Source of the DNA: Diploptera punctata
Taxonomy: Eukaryota; Arthropoda; Insecta; Blattodea; Blaberidae
Direction: 5' to 3'
Assembly (NCBI GenBank): GCA_030220185.1
Contig: JASPKZ010003844.1
Span: 2,244,501 to 2,308,500 of the forward strand
Length of the DNA: 64,000 bases
In this document: positions 41,396 to 52,380 of the stretch, in pieces
How the letters are laid out: each line of letters starts with the position of its first letter
Position numbering within the stretch: the stretch's first letter is position 1
Translations under genes and position numbers: made by a program
Notes under the pieces: model-generated
What the model was told of the DNA's origin: nothing
The model's input: the letters and a program-made list of their open reading frames with translations, nothing else
Database searches by the model: none

Positions 41396-41571
41396 ATATC
41401 GACTCCAATGTATTCACGTAGACTTTCACGGCCGGAGTTGCTATGATGATCTTGAAGAAAACCCTTGAGGATGCCAGACGCAGTCTCTGGCGAAACGTCG
41501 GGGAACTACAAGCCTCATGACCACGGCCTACTGCCCGAAAATCTTCTTCAAGATCATCATATCGACTCCAA
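41396..41571 (+). mobile_element. Foldback retroposon-like element, 13-bp target duplication
   Basis: Element 41409-41558 between ATATCGACTCCAA copies (41396-41408, 41559-41571). The lead is GACTTTCACGGCCGGAGTTG; ATGATGATCTTGAAGAA near the left pairs with TTCTTCAAGATCATCAT at the right end. The centre carries GCGAAACGTCGGGG. Compared with the copy at 61031, most of the left arm is deleted. Confidence 0.85.
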
Positions 41572-42395
41572 GTTTATATGTAATTCATTAAGTGATTACG
41601 AATAATATCTAGTGATTATGTATCCACCAAATTTGATGTGTAATTGTACATAATGATCAGCGATAATATATAATCACTGATTAATCAATCTAACTATGTC
41701 ATATGTAAAATATGGTATTACATTCTCAATATAGTTTTGTGAACATGTGATGTAGGTACTCGTATCTTAATGATATTTTTTTTTTCTGTGCCGAAAATTT
41801 GGCTGAAGTAACATTTTGTTTTTCTGGGAAACTATGAAAACATACCACATATAAGCTGTTAGACCCAGTAACACCCGATCGCTCTGTATAATAAAAACGA
41901 AACATGTTACAAGTTTTGTTTAACAAATTAAGTAACTAATTACAAGTTCAATTCCGCACTCTCCATTGATTCCTTTCATTAGCGTTCTAAATCCAATTCA
42001 CACATAAGATATCCAGCTCCTTAACTTCCATCAGAATATTATCCTCCTATGTACTCCTAGGCCTTCCTAAAGGTCTTTACTCCTTAGCAATACACAATTT
42101 GATGAAATTTGAAAGTATTCCTACTGTTACCCCTTTCGAGTGATCTGACTTGGCCATTTCAACTCCTAGACGTAATAATCGTGACAATATTATAACAACG
42201 ATATACCGGTATTCGTAAAGTATGGAATTTCTCGTCATGAAATATCCTAATCACTTGTGGGATTGATTGTTCGTGTTAGTGTTCTCTTTGATTATATTTT
42301 CGAGTTATGGCTTTACGTTATAAAAAATAATAATTGGGAATATAAAGGAAAATTCTTCTTGTAAGCCCATGTTTCCCTTAACAGAGATTTAGGCG
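41572..42395. other. No recognised feature
   Basis: AT-rich, no gene. The 66-codon frame at 41726-41926 is not convincing. Confidence 0.4.
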
Positions 42396-42399
42396 CTCT

Positions 42400-42753
42400 C
42401 CCCCTACAGGGAAGAATTGAAACCATACTAATTTAGTTACACTTGTTTTCGTATAGATGTCATTTTAGTGGTCCGTGGTCAGCGTTCCGCCTCATACTGA
42501 CATCTAGGAAACCAAGGTAGTACTAGGACAGGAAAATTCGGTAAATTTTGCTTAGAGGCCTTTTCATTCAGGCTTAAGGATCTTTTACGAGCCTGTAAAT
42601 CTTCAGATCGGGACCCATGGCTTAAAATCCCTCCCGGAGGACTTCCTCCTTGGATTTCTCCATCCTAAAAAAATTCGTCGACCCCGGCCGGGTTTGATCC
42701 CGCGACCCTCGGGACCAGAGGCAAGGAGCATAACCACTAGTCCACTACGGCCA
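42400..42753 (-). mobile_element. SINE E, long form
   Basis: Minus strand: head GTAGTGGACTAGTGGTTATGC, box B GGGATCAAACCCGG, TTTTTTTAGGATGGAGAAATCC, CCATGGGTCCCGATCTG, AGGCTCGTAAAAGATCC, GAATGAAAAGGCCTC, then a distal part with ACATCTATACGAAAAC. The same distal part occurs at 50870-50960, so the full element is about 330 bp. Confidence 0.8.
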
Positions 42754-43485
42754 ACTTAAAGGAAAATTAAGAATAAAAAGATAAAGTCGGCATCCATAAT
42801 AATATGTGTTACTTGTGACGTCAATAACAGAGGGGTACTTGGGTAGTTTTCCATTGAAACTGTATGCTGTAGAGTCTTCATGCAGAGATTACTTAATTTG
42901 TCACCCACACAGAAGTATTTTGTTTTGTGGACTTCTTAGTTGTAAGCACACGTGGTGACACACAGTAATCATTGACGTTATTTTGGATTAATAAAAAGTA
43001 TAAACCTAAATTAACTAGAATATCTATGAGTAAATTACCGTAACAACTTTATTAGTATTGTATTTTTTCAAAATAGGCCTATTCTGTCTAAAATAAATGG
43101 GCCAACTATTAAAAAAGTTGTAATTTAATTTTCATTCGACAGTCGAGAGGAGAAACTGATGAAAATATTGGTAAGAGGAAAGTAATTCAAATTTATGTTG
43201 TCTTTAAGTCATCAGTCTTCAATTCAGAAAGAAATACTCACTTCCGCTTGTTAATCATATACTTACTAGATGCATGCACGACCCAATTTAACATCCTTTA
43301 ACAGATGTAATTTTGAATGAATTGATTAGTAGCGAGGGCAGAACGCCTGGTGAGATTCCTGGAATTACCATCTTATATAACTAGACCGAGCTAATATACA
43401 GAGTACAAAGCACATTGAAGCGGGACCAAACAATTTGGTTTAGCGAAATTACTGGGATATCAATTCTGTGTAGTGAGTATACCAG
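42754..43485. other. No recognised feature
   Basis: No gene or repeat identified. Confidence 0.4.
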
Positions 43486-43489
43486 AAAT

Positions 43490-43700
43490 TGTGGGTCTGC
43501 CGATCCAGGTGGACTAGTAATTGCCATGCTCGCCTATGGTTCTAAGATTCCTGTCCTGAAATCCAGCCGAGGTCTATGGATTTATCAGTTCGTAAATAGA
43601 GTATATGTTCTTTCGAAAAGGAACTAAAACCATTGGCCCCATGTCGTATGACACGCAATAGAACTTCAGGCCTGAGAAAACTACACACCAAATGTGTCGA
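43490..43700 (+). mobile_element. SINE E, diverged
   Basis: Plus strand: AGGTGGACTAGTAATTGCC (box A relic), CCTGAAATCCAGCCGAGG (box B relic), TTCGAAAAGGAACTAAAACC, TGGCCCCATGTCG and CTTCAGGCCTGAGAAAA in family order. Confidence 0.55.
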
Positions 43701-43799
43701 CCCAATTTGAATTGCAATGATTCTGACCAAGATGAATATGTAAGATACATATAATAATTGGTGTTTCTCGTATAATTTATCATATTTATGCTATTATTA

Positions 43800-44112
43800 T
43801 CAATAGTAATCTAACAAGAGATTGTGTTTTTTCTGAAAAAATCACGAGCGAAAAAATCGCGAGTGGTTTTGTCTAATGAAAAACTCAACCTCGCGTTGGA
43901 TTTGGAGCGACTATTTAGCGAATAATACAACATCAGAAGATAAAAATAATTATAATGTTTAATATTTACCAATGTGAGGTTATGTAATCCGATCTTACTT
44001 TCGGGCGATTTCTAAGTCGGCTGTATAGTTATAAATAGTATATCTGTACAAAATTTCTACTTTATTAGTATGTATATTTCAATTACAATTTGAAAATTGT
44101 TAATGTATTTCT
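43800..44112. other. Hairpin-rich AT sequence, unassigned
   Basis: TCACGAGCGAAAAAATCGCGAGTGG and GGAGCGACTATTTAGCGAATAA resemble parts of the dispersed repeat at 44995-45150 (CCACGAGTG; AGGACTATTTAACGAATAA), possibly a distant relative. Confidence 0.3.
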
Positions 44113-44165
44113 TCTTCTTCTTCTTCTTCTTCTTCTTCCTTCCAAGTATTAGGCCAAGGCCTGTT
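44108..44165 (-). mobile_element. LINE H-like 3' tip with (TTC)n
   Basis: (TTC)n at 44110-44138 followed by CTTCCAAGTATTAGGCCAAGGCCTGTTACG, close to the LINE H end at 23236-23265 (CTTTCAAGTATTAGGCCCAGTGGCCCGTTACG). Only the extreme 3' end is present. Confidence 0.5.
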
Positions 44166-44888
44166 ACGATCCTATAGAAAATTTTCCCCCCAGCGTTTGA
44201 GGGAAATTCTCGTATAAGACTTGAAAGCATAATAATAGTCCCTTCGATTGGTTGCTGGCCAAAGGAAGGCAAGACCAGTGATGGGCTGCCATCTTATAGC
44301 CTCTGGTCAGGCTTTTCTGGAGAAGAAAAGAAAATAAAGGAAAGAAGAAATGGAAGAAAGGAAAGACTCCCTAGCCCTCGGATGCCCTAATAGCATTGGC
44401 GTCAAAAAAACAAGAGTTAACCAAGAGAGGTTAGATAGTAAAGTTAAAAGAGTGCAAAACACAAGTAAGTGGAAGAAATGTTTTGCACAACTTGGGCACC
44501 TTGTGGTTGCCATCCACATATCCACTAGATGAGGACCCCTGAGGGGTTAATGTATTTACAAAATATATTTAATCAATTTCAAGAATTAATTGTCTGTATC
44601 ACTTTGTCCTTGAGGCAATCCTCTAATGAGGAAAGTTATATATAATAAAAAAACTCTTTGGGTTTGGGAAAAACCAATAACAGATAATTGTATGAGTTAA
44701 CAATAATGTAGATTCATTATACAACATTTAACAAATTTTTTGGAGCAACATAAATAACTTTTTTTTTGGTAATTTTTGAAGTTTTTTTTCTTTTAGCATT
44801 TGTTGCTATACCATATCGATCGTACATTGTTAAATCGATATTCTTGTCAAAAAAGTTAATTTGCGGAGATATCTCTCATTACGAATAG
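44166..44888. other. Unassigned stretch
   Basis: Short frames on both strands (44307-44532) overlap a purine-rich block; no recognised domain. Confidence 0.4.
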
Positions 44889-44972
44889 GAAGAGGCAAAA
44901 TTATCAACAAGAAGAGGCAAAATTATCAACAGGAAGAGACAAAATTATCAACAGGAAGAGGCAAAATTATCG
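44889..44972. repeat. 22-bp tandem repeat, 3.7 copies
   Basis: Units GAAGAGGCAAAATTATCAACA(A/G) start at 44889, 44911, 44933 and 44955 with one or two differences. Confidence 0.9.
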
Positions 44973-44975
44973 GTC

Positions 44976-45160
44976 TATGAGTTAAATAGTCATATGTAAT
45001 ACCACGAGTGATTTCCAATTTATCTAGAGGATTTGGAAATCAAGAGTGGCATTTGTTAGGACTATTTAACGAATAAAATTAAGCTGTTTACTCACAAATC
45101 ATTATTTAAATATAGTTATTTTAAAATATTTATATATTTAATGTAAACGATGATGTTTGT
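44976..45160 (+). repeat. Dispersed repeat R1a (second copy at 51600)
   Basis: From AATACCACGAGTGATTTCC to TTAATGTAAACG matches 51613-51765 at high identity over about 150 bp. A small hairpin (CCACGAGTGATTTCCAA / TTGGAAATCAAGAGTGG) lies at its left end. Confidence 0.85.
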
Positions 45161-45164
45161 TTCG

Positions 45165-45585
45165 GTTGAAACTCTTACTTTAAGGGAGGAGAAAAGCTTA
45201 CGAGTATTTGAAAAAAAAAATCTTAGAACAGTTTTGGACCAAAGAGAGATGAACAGACAGACGAATAGAGAAGACTAAATAACAGTTAGCTACACGATCT
45301 TTATAAGAAACCAGATATAATAACAGTGAAGTCTCGTATACTGCGATGGGTATGACATGTAACATGAATACGGAATGAAAGAGGGGAATGGAAGATTGTA
45401 GGAAAACCATATGCAAAATGTCGAATTGGTAGACCTGGATGTGAGGTAGGAGATAACATTAACCATGATTTGGGGATGCAAATGATGATTGGAAAACATT
45501 AGCTCAGGATAGGGTTGTGTGGAGAGCTTATGTCCGCGCAGCCATGAACCTATGGGTTCGAAATTGCCAGTTAGTTAGTATGTTA
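45165..45585 (+). mobile_element. LINE A 3' part, degenerate
   Basis: Plus strand: GAAACTCTTACTTTAAGGGAGG (ETLTLREE block), TTTTGGACCAAAGAGAGATG, then TCGAATTGGTAGACCTGG (RIGRPG) and CTTATGTCCGCGCAGCCATG to the end TTCGAAATTGCCAGTTAGTTAG. Multiple indels; no usable frame. Confidence 0.8.
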
Positions 45586-46455
45586 CAAAACTTGAGAACA
45601 AATAGATTTAATCTCAAAACGTTTGTTAGCCAGGAGGAAAAACGAGTTTAAGTGATGGAATGCCATCTTATAGCTTATAATTTGTAAAATTCGAGTCAAT
45701 ATTAGCGAAAAAAATAATAACATCCGATTTCTAGATTTACCACTGTTTTATTTAGCTCTAGCGTTAAAAGTGTGGGTGTTGACAGCCATGAATTCGGAAT
45801 ATTATTACATTCATCTATGAAATCTAATTGGGTGGAATAATTTCTGTGTTAGTCTTTAGAGATCAAAGATAAGCTTAGGGGACCGTAGTTTTATCCATAT
45901 TCAAAGGCAAATCAGAACTTATTCTGTGGAGTTGTTTGGTAATGATGGTAATCTCCTTCTTGGAACCACTGTACTTTTATACTCTTGTAATGAGCCAAGA
46001 GCTATAGGGCAATTGCTCATTTACTGTATCGGATATCCAATTTATTAAGGATTTCCACTGGGTATTTGTTAGGTAATTTCGTATAATACATTAAAGTACC
46101 ATCCGCATCCCAAGAGATATTTGTTCTACTTCCCGTGAAGTGCGAGGGTGTGGTGCAATCTTCAGTTAATTTATTGAATCGTGCATTGATTGTTTACACT
46201 TTACAACTTGCGATTAATTATTCATGCAAGTTAAATCCACTTGTCGCTAACGATTCCTAGTGAAAATCCTTATTAATATTATTTATACTCAACTAGCAGG
46301 AGCACTCGATCGGACTGAATCAGATTCCTAGGATTTTCATTAAACTTGCAGGCATAGGCTATATTGTTTCCTTTAGCTTAGTTTAACTTTCATAGGTACT
46401 TGCATGTAAGAACATATACTAAATGAGTCGATTTCCTAGGATTTTATGTAACTTC
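45586..46455. other. No recognised feature
   Basis: No gene or repeat identified. Confidence 0.4.
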
Positions 46456-46456
46456 A

Positions 46457-46488
<32 letters not shown>
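46456..46488. repeat. (TA)n microsatellite
   Basis: Pure TA run directly 5' of LINE E. Confidence 0.93.
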
Positions 46489-46489
<1 letters not shown>

Positions 46490-46494
<5 letters not shown>

Positions 46495-47136
46495 CAATGA
46501 AAGAGAAAATTTAATATTGGAAGAAGGAATCCAAATAAAGCAAGTGAAACAAACTAAATATTTGGGAATGATTATGGATAACATCGAAGGGATAGGCAAA
46601 GAGAACATAAAACATAGAATTGAATTGAGTAGCAAAATAATATCATCATTAAATTCCATATGGTGGGATAAGCATATTTGGAAAGACACAAAAAAATATA
46701 TTGGTAAAACATTGGTGGAATCTGTTGCAATGTACGGAAGTGAGGTATGGACAATCAATAAGTACTACAAGAATAGACTAATACCTCTAGAAATGGATTA
46801 TTTAAGAAGAAGTGCCAGAAAGTCTAAATTAGAACGTGTCACAAATAAGGAAATTAGAAACATAATGGAAGCAGAAGAAAGCATAATTGAAAGAATTGAG
46901 GAGAAGGAATTAAAGTGGTTAGGACATGTTTTAAGAATGGATGATGAGCGACGCCGAAGCAACTGTATGAATGGCATCCGAACAGAAAGAAGAAAAGAGG
47001 AAGACCAAGGTTAACATGGAAGGAAAACATGAAGACAGTAATGCAAGATAGAGGGCTAAGCATCGAAGATGCCCAAGACCGTAGGCTTTGGAGGTTTGGC
47101 ACGGGAAGACGGCAGCAGCTGTAAAAACCCGAAGAT
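46490..47136 (+). mobile_element. LINE E, copy 1, 5'-truncated
   Basis: Plus strand, from just before the EEGIQIKQVKQTKYLGMIMD block to the end CTGTAAAAACCCGAAG. Its 3' end faces the mariner-type element, beyond which copy 2 lies in reverse orientation. Confidence 0.85.
46517..47014 (+). pseudogene. LINE E RT C-terminal region
   Basis: 165 codons without interruption: KQTKYLGMIMDN (motif D/E), LVESVAMYGSEVWTIN (YGSEVW block), LIPLEMDYLRRSARKSKLER, and ELKWLGHVLRMDDERR. The catalytic FADD/YADD part is upstream of the truncation and missing. The frame stops after RRKEEDQG by a small deletion; downstream sequence (47015-47120) continues the family C-terminus (QDRGLSIEDAQDRRLWRFG) in another frame. 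Confidence 0.8.
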
Positions 47137-47155
47137 ATATATATATACACACACA

Positions 47156-48839
47156 CAGGGTGCTGTAAAATTCCCTTTACACACTTCTAGGGCTTGTAGA
47201 GGGAACTGAGTTGATAATATTTAGAATTAGAAACCATGTCCGGAAACTTACGTTTCCGTGCTACAACCATTTGAAAACAAGTATTGGCTGAACGTACGTC
47301 ACGTGTCTCAACAAGTAATAGCTTCGCGATTCGTCCGTCTGCAGAGTTACATGATGAGGGGCGTTTACGTCGGATCACGTGATGTCAATTGGCGTTTATC
47401 CAAACTCTCAGAGCTGGATTAGACTCTTTCATGTGTCTTTCAGTGTTAGAGCAACATGGTTGAGTACACTTTTTGATGAATACACCGACATGTTCCTTCT
47501 GTATGGTGAAGCTAGAGGCAATGGAAGAGCTGCTCGTCGCCTTTATCGAGATCGTTTTCCACAACGTCCGACTCTATCGCATACCCTTTTCGCCATAATT
47601 ACGTAACGGCTTCGAGAAAGGGGTACTTTCACCGCCAGCAGGAATGACTCTGGTGCTCCAAGGAGACTCCACACTCCCCAATTGGAAGAGGCCGTACTGC
47701 ATCGAGTTGAAGGGAACCCGTCAACGAGTACACGAGCAATTGAGCGTGTAATGGATGTTTCTCCTAGGACCGTCTGGAATGTTATGCATCAATAACAACT
47801 ACATGCATACCACCTCCATAGGGTACATTCACTACTGCCAGCCGAATTGGCACCACGCGTTGAGTTCTGTACATGGTTTCTGCACCGCTGCATCAACGAG
47901 CCCCTATTTCCGTGGCTCATTCTCTTCTCAGATGAATGTACATTTACTAGGAATTGTGTACTCAATTCACGAAACAGCCATGTCTGGGCTGACGAAAACC
48001 CCCATGCCGCGCATGTAAGGGATTCCAACACAGATTTTCAATTAATGTGTGGGCAGATATTCTGGATAGTCATGTGACTGACCGTACATGCTTCCATCCA
48101 GGCTAACAGGTCCCATCTAATTGATCTTCCTACAACAGTATTGGATTTTTTTATACTGTGCCATTGAACGTCCATCAAAACATGTGGTTTTAGCATGAAG
48201 GCGCGCCCCCTCATTTTTCACTTATGTTCGGGAGCATCTGGACCGACGAGTCGAACAAAGGTGGATAGGCCGAGGTGGTCCAATTGCATGGCCTCCATGG
48301 TCACCGGATTTGACTCCATTGAACTTTTTCCTCTGGGGTCGTATGAAGAGTTTGGTTTATGGTACTCCTGTAGAGACAGAAGAAGATCAGGTGGCACGAG
48401 ATGTGGTCGCTGCAGGAGAGATTGCAGATACACCAGGTGTGAAGGAGCGCGTTTACCAAAATATGATTTGTAGTTACAATGTGTGCAACGAAGTGGCTGT
48501 CGCCAGATCGAACCGCACTTGTAGTGGATCTGAATATTAACCATCATTTCAAAAGGACAAAAACAGTTTAAGTTAACTGTAAACAAAAATGTTTGTAAAA
48601 AATGATTGTTTCCATTTTGTTTCATTGGTTATTAACGAGTTGAATTGTAAAACAAGTGCTGTACTGTGTCACGCCTCATAATAAATTACTTGTAAAAGTG
48701 GTCGCGTTAAAAACATGTTTTCAAACGGTTGTAACATGGAAACGGTAAGTTTCCGGACATGGTTTCCAATTCTAAATATTATCAACTCAGTCCTCTGTAC
48801 AAGTCCTAGAAGTTTGTAAGGGAATTTTAGAGCATCCTG
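47156..48839 (+). mobile_element. Decayed Tc1/mariner-superfamily transposon with long TIRs
   Basis: Terminal inverted repeats of about 125 bp: left 47156-47281 (CAGGGTGCTGTAAAATTCCC...) and right 48713-48839 (its reverse complement starts CAGGATGCTCTAAAATTCCC). TA follows the right end; the left flank is CA, probably mutated or in the microsatellite. Internal sequence is a transposase relic on the plus strand. Length about 1.7 kb fits an initially autonomous element. Confidence 0.88.
47379..48537 (+). pseudogene. IS630/Tc1/mariner-type DDE transposase relic (DUF4817-type N-terminus)
   Basis: The N-terminal part matches the helix-turn-helix region found in one insect transposase group: DEYTDMFLLYGEARGNGRAA then RRLYRDRFPQRP. 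After an in-frame stop at 47604-47606 come RLRERGTFTASR, EEAVLHRVEGNPSTSTRAIE and TVWNVMH; another stop; then PRVEFCTWFLHRCINEP, LILFSDECTFTRN (first catalytic Asp) and SRNSHVWADENPH. Further stops and a frame change follow. The second catalytic site reads HEGAPPHF, Glu in place of the usual Asp, right after a stop (48195 region), and the third is SPDLTPLNFFLWG (about 48300-48330). The gene is inactive: several stops, frameshift and loss of a catalytic Asp. Confidence 0.85.
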
Positions 48840-48846
48840 TATATTC

Positions 48847-49500
48847 GGGTTTTTACAGCTGCCATCTTCCCGTGCCAAACTTCCAAAAGCCTACGATCTT
48901 GTGCATTTTCAATGTTTAACCCTCTTGCTTGCATTGCTATCCTCATGTTTTCCATCCATGTAAACTTTGGTTTCCCTTTTTTCTGCTTTCTGATCAGTTG
49001 CCATTCATATAGTTATTTTTTCGGCCATCGCTCATCTTCAATTCTTAAAATATGTCCTAACAATTTTAATTCCTTGTCCTCATTATTACAATTATGCTTT
49101 CTTCTGCTTCCATTATGCTATTAATTTCCTAACTTGTGACATGTTCTAATTTTGACATTCTGGTACTTCTGCGTAAATAATCAATTTCTAGGGCTATTGG
49201 TCTATTCTTGTAGTATCTTATTGATTGTCCATACCTCATTTCCATATATTGCAACAGATTTCACCAGTGTTTTACCAACATTTTGTTTTTTTTTTCGTGT
49301 CGTTCCAAATATGCTTATCCCCAGAATTTAACGATGGTATTATTTTGCTACTCGATTCAATTCTATGTTTCATGTTATATTTGCCAAATATTTAGTCTGT
49401 TTCACTTGCTTTATCTGCATTCCTTCTTCCAACAATGCATTTTCTCTTTCATTGCTATTTATTGCCAAATATTGTTTTTTTTTTTTGTAAATTTGCTGTG
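48847..49500 (-). mobile_element. LINE E, copy 2, inverted relative to copy 1
   Basis: Minus strand: the same 3' end (CGGGTTTTTACAGCTGCCATCTTCCCG on plus) and extends through the C-terminal and YGNEVWTI blocks to GAGAAAATGCATTGTTGGAAG near 49450. Several frame breaks; less intact than copy 1. Confidence 0.82.
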
Positions 49501-49669
49501 AGACCCCATTATTCATATGTGCATTTCAACCTTTTTATCACGAATTCCATATCAAATTTGTCTTGCGCTAATACCAGTTGATCTTCTGTATATTATAAAG
49601 TCAGCAACAATTTCTTGCCTATTGGGATACCCATATCTTTGCAGATATGTTTCCACTTCATTAATATCT

Positions 49670-49962
49670 ATTCTATTCTATAGTAATTCTGCCCGAGGGC
49701 AGGTCTTTCACTACAATCATAACATTTTCATGCTATGTTTTGCAGTTTCACTAAGGAATTATAGGTGTGGTGTAGCTTTCCGTTGCTTTCCACACCGGTG
49801 ATGATGATAAGGGGACCGCTGGGTCCTAAGCTTTCCGACCTTTGTCTTACAGGAAGGAAAAACCCCGAAAATACCTCACCCAGGAGCATGTCCCGACCGG
49901 AATCAAACCCGGGCCCGCTGTGTGACAAGAAAGCACATTACCTCAAGACCACAGCGATGGAC
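49670..49962 (-). mobile_element. SINE A1, diverged
   Basis: Minus strand; A1 body at left (GTAATTCTGCCCGAGGGCAGG), shortened microsatellite, head with several changes (GTCCATCGCTGTGGTCTTGAGG). Possible imperfect duplication CTTCATTAATA / CTTCTTTAATA at 49656 and 49962. Confidence 0.88.
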
Positions 49963-50027
49963 TTCTTTAATACAGTATAATATAAATAAATAAATAAATA
50001 CAAACATAAATATATAAAAATCCATGG

Positions 50028-50337
50028 CGCCACAGGTCATAAATCTCTTGGCCTACCAGCTGGGTGCTTGCCTCACATCCACATGTGTTAATTACAGAGG
50101 TAGATGATGATTCAGCCAATTTATGGGTGACATATGGTCAGCAAGTCGGGTCCCCAACCGTCAAATCTGGTTTTCTGAACCTGGAGCCGCAACTTATTGT
50201 AGCTACCCAAATTCCTCACGATGCTGGGTGGGCACCATACTGACCGAAATCGAATGAAGAAATTTCTTCCCCATGGTGACTCGAACCAGCTCTGCGCCAA
50301 GGCACCTTGCCTTAACTACTCGACTATGGCACGGGGA
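50028..50337 (-). mobile_element. SINE B, diverged
   Basis: Minus strand: head with GTAGTTAAGGCAAGGTGCC and box B CTGGTTCGAGTCACC, internal small deletions, body GTGAGGAATTTGGGTAGC and TGTAATTAACACATGTGG. Confidence 0.82.
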
Positions 50338-50469
50338 AGAAATAAGTATATAACCTACTTTTTACATGAATATATATCCTACTTTTTACTTTCATTAATT
50401 GATTAAATATTTAGGCTGGCTAGAAAGTTTTTGTGTACAATAAATATTGTTTTATGTTTGTCTATCGCA

Positions 50470-50620
50470 GCTGTCTACGGGTAAAGGCTTTAACATAGAT
50501 GCAGCGGACTCTGTTCCTGGTAAAGAAAACTTTTCTGGATGAGGGTTTTCTCGGGAATTTTCCTCGATTATATGACAGATGTCAAAAAACGTTAAAACTC
50601 AAAAAGCAGCGCTAGTCTTC
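50470..50620 (+). mobile_element. Old SINE A-like fragment
   Basis: GGATGAGGGTTTTCTCGGGAATTTTCCTCG then ATGACAGATGTCAAAAAACG follows the SINE A middle region in order, but with many changes. Head region 50470-50515 barely recognisable. Confidence 0.45.
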
Positions 50621-50869
50621 ATAACTCTCTTATTATGTTTATTATGAATATATGAAGCTTGGAAGTCTATAATTTGACCTGACTGTTACTTCGTAGAAAA
50701 ATGTTTACGTTCAAATTCCAAACATTCACATCTTACATTTTCACAATTTCTGCTCATGACATTTTCTTCGTTTACAATATCCCGATTTTAAGAAATTGAG
50801 TCGCAGTAGTTTATACCCCTACATCCGCATGTGGGGACAAGGGTGCTTTCTATTGGGTGTTATTTAACC

Positions 50870-51166
50870 AAGCTAATTTAGTAGACCTCATTTCCCTATA
50901 GATGTCAGTCAGTGACATGTAGTTAGCACATAATCTCAAAGAGACATCTAGTAGGCAGCTGAGGTATTATTTGGATGAGAAAGGCCGATTAAATTTTCCT
51001 CGTAGGTTCTTTTACGAGCCCGAAAATATTCAAACTCGGGACCCATGACTTGAACTTCCTCCTGGAGGACTTGTCCCTTTGATTTTTCCATCATAAAAAT
51101 CCATCGATTCCGGCCGGTTTTTAACCCGAAACCTTCGGGACCTTAACCCTAGACCACCGAGGTTGG
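50870..51166 (-). mobile_element. SINE E, long form
   Basis: Minus strand: CGGTGGTCTAGGGTTAAGG head, CCGAAGGTTTCGGGTTAAAA box B relic, TTTTTATGATGGAAAAATC, TCATGGGTCCCGAGTTTG, CGGGCTCGTAAAAGAACC, then the distal part shared with 42400-42480. Confidence 0.75.
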
Positions 51167-51280
51167 TAATTGAGCCGTAGTTGCGAAATACTGATGATTC
51201 TTGCCAATGATATAGGCGAATGTTAAGTTCTGGAGTAACGGTGACGAGCCTTCGGGTTCCTTAAAAGCAAATGTACATAA

Positions 51281-51370
51281 GGTATTAATTTAATATAAAT
51301 TAATTATGAAATTAATCTCATTTATTAATTTAATATAAATTAATTATGAAATTAATCTAATTTATTAATT
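51281..51370. repeat. Tandem duplication of a 45-bp AT-rich unit
   Basis: ATTAATTTAATATAAATTAA through ATGAAATTAATCT(C/A)ATTT occurs twice head-to-tail with a single difference; a partial third start follows (TTATTAATTTCATAAAC). Confidence 0.88.
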
Positions 51371-51599
51371 TCATAAACATATAATATATCACTACACAAT
51401 GTTTTCTGCCATTATGTAATAAACTGGAATTGCTCAAATGAGTGCTACTGAAATTAAAAATAATATCTGATTTAATAACTCCACTGAAAGTGTCATTATA
51501 AAATTTAAAGGAATGTTGTAAAAGCTAACCTATGTACAACTTCGATCTTTTACAACTTTAAAGGTCCACTCTATAAATAAATATTATCATAAAGGAAGC

Positions 51600-51775
51600 A
51601 AATATTTTTCATAAGTAATGCCACGAGTGAATTTATCTAGAGAATTTGGAAATCAAGAGTGGCATTTGTTAGGACTATTTAACGAATAAAATTAAGCTGT
51701 TTACTCACAAATCATTATTTAACTATAGTTATTTTAAAATATTTATATATTTAATGTAAACGGCGATGTTTGAAA
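51600..51775 (+). repeat. Dispersed repeat R1b (partner at 44976)
   Basis: AATGCCACGAGTG..AATTTATCTAGAG to TTAATGTAAACGGCG matches 44995-45150. A 10-bp internal deletion relative to the partner removes part of the hairpin (TTTCCAATTT lost). Confidence 0.85.
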
Positions 51776-52380
51776 ACAAATGAGAAACGATAGGTACGCT
51801 TCATCTGCTTCTTTTGTTTGTCACTGCAACCAGATCATACTATTTATTGCCAAAGGAACGCAATATTGTAAGAATGCTCTCTAGTGGAGAAAAAATGAAA
51901 CACATCAAACTGTATATTAATTCATTTCTGATGTCGTATGATGTAAATATGACAATTATATTTCTCTGGATTATTGCCTAGGAAAAAATAATACATTTAA
52001 GAAAGTGCAAACAGTGGTTTCTTTTTTTGGTGGTATAATAAATTGCTACAAATGTTTTTATATTAACTCCTGCAAGCGCTATGTGTTGACAACTATGCAC
52101 TATATATACAATCTGGTAGCCGTATTTCTTATAGGCTCAGTCACTGCAAAATAATGGTCAGACCTGTTCAGAATATTAAAAGGGAGGAGCTTTCTTTAAT
52201 ATGGTAATTATAACACTGATAAATATTTCGTGAAACACGACTCTGATTGGTTGTAAAACAGAAATCATTGAAACGTGATTGGTCATTGACTCCCATTTGG
52301 GGCATGAGTTAAATAGTCATTTCAAATGTTTCAGTAGCGGCGACAACTGCCTGTTACATTTTTTTTAAATATATGGAACT
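51776..52380. other. Unassigned; may belong to the R1 repeat
   Basis: The phrase ATGAGTTAAATAGTCAT appears at 52304-52320 and at 44977-44993, where it directly precedes copy R1a. This suggests that the R1 element may be larger and rearranged. Confidence 0.35.

Noticed and set aside
44889..44972. CRISPR-like array
   Set aside because: The units are contiguous tandem repeats without spacers, in a eukaryotic context.
46854..47156. Minus-strand frame of 100 codons antisense to LINE E
   Set aside because: Shadow of the LINE E coding strand.
48218..48625. 135-codon minus-strand frame
   Set aside because: Antisense shadow of the transposase relic.
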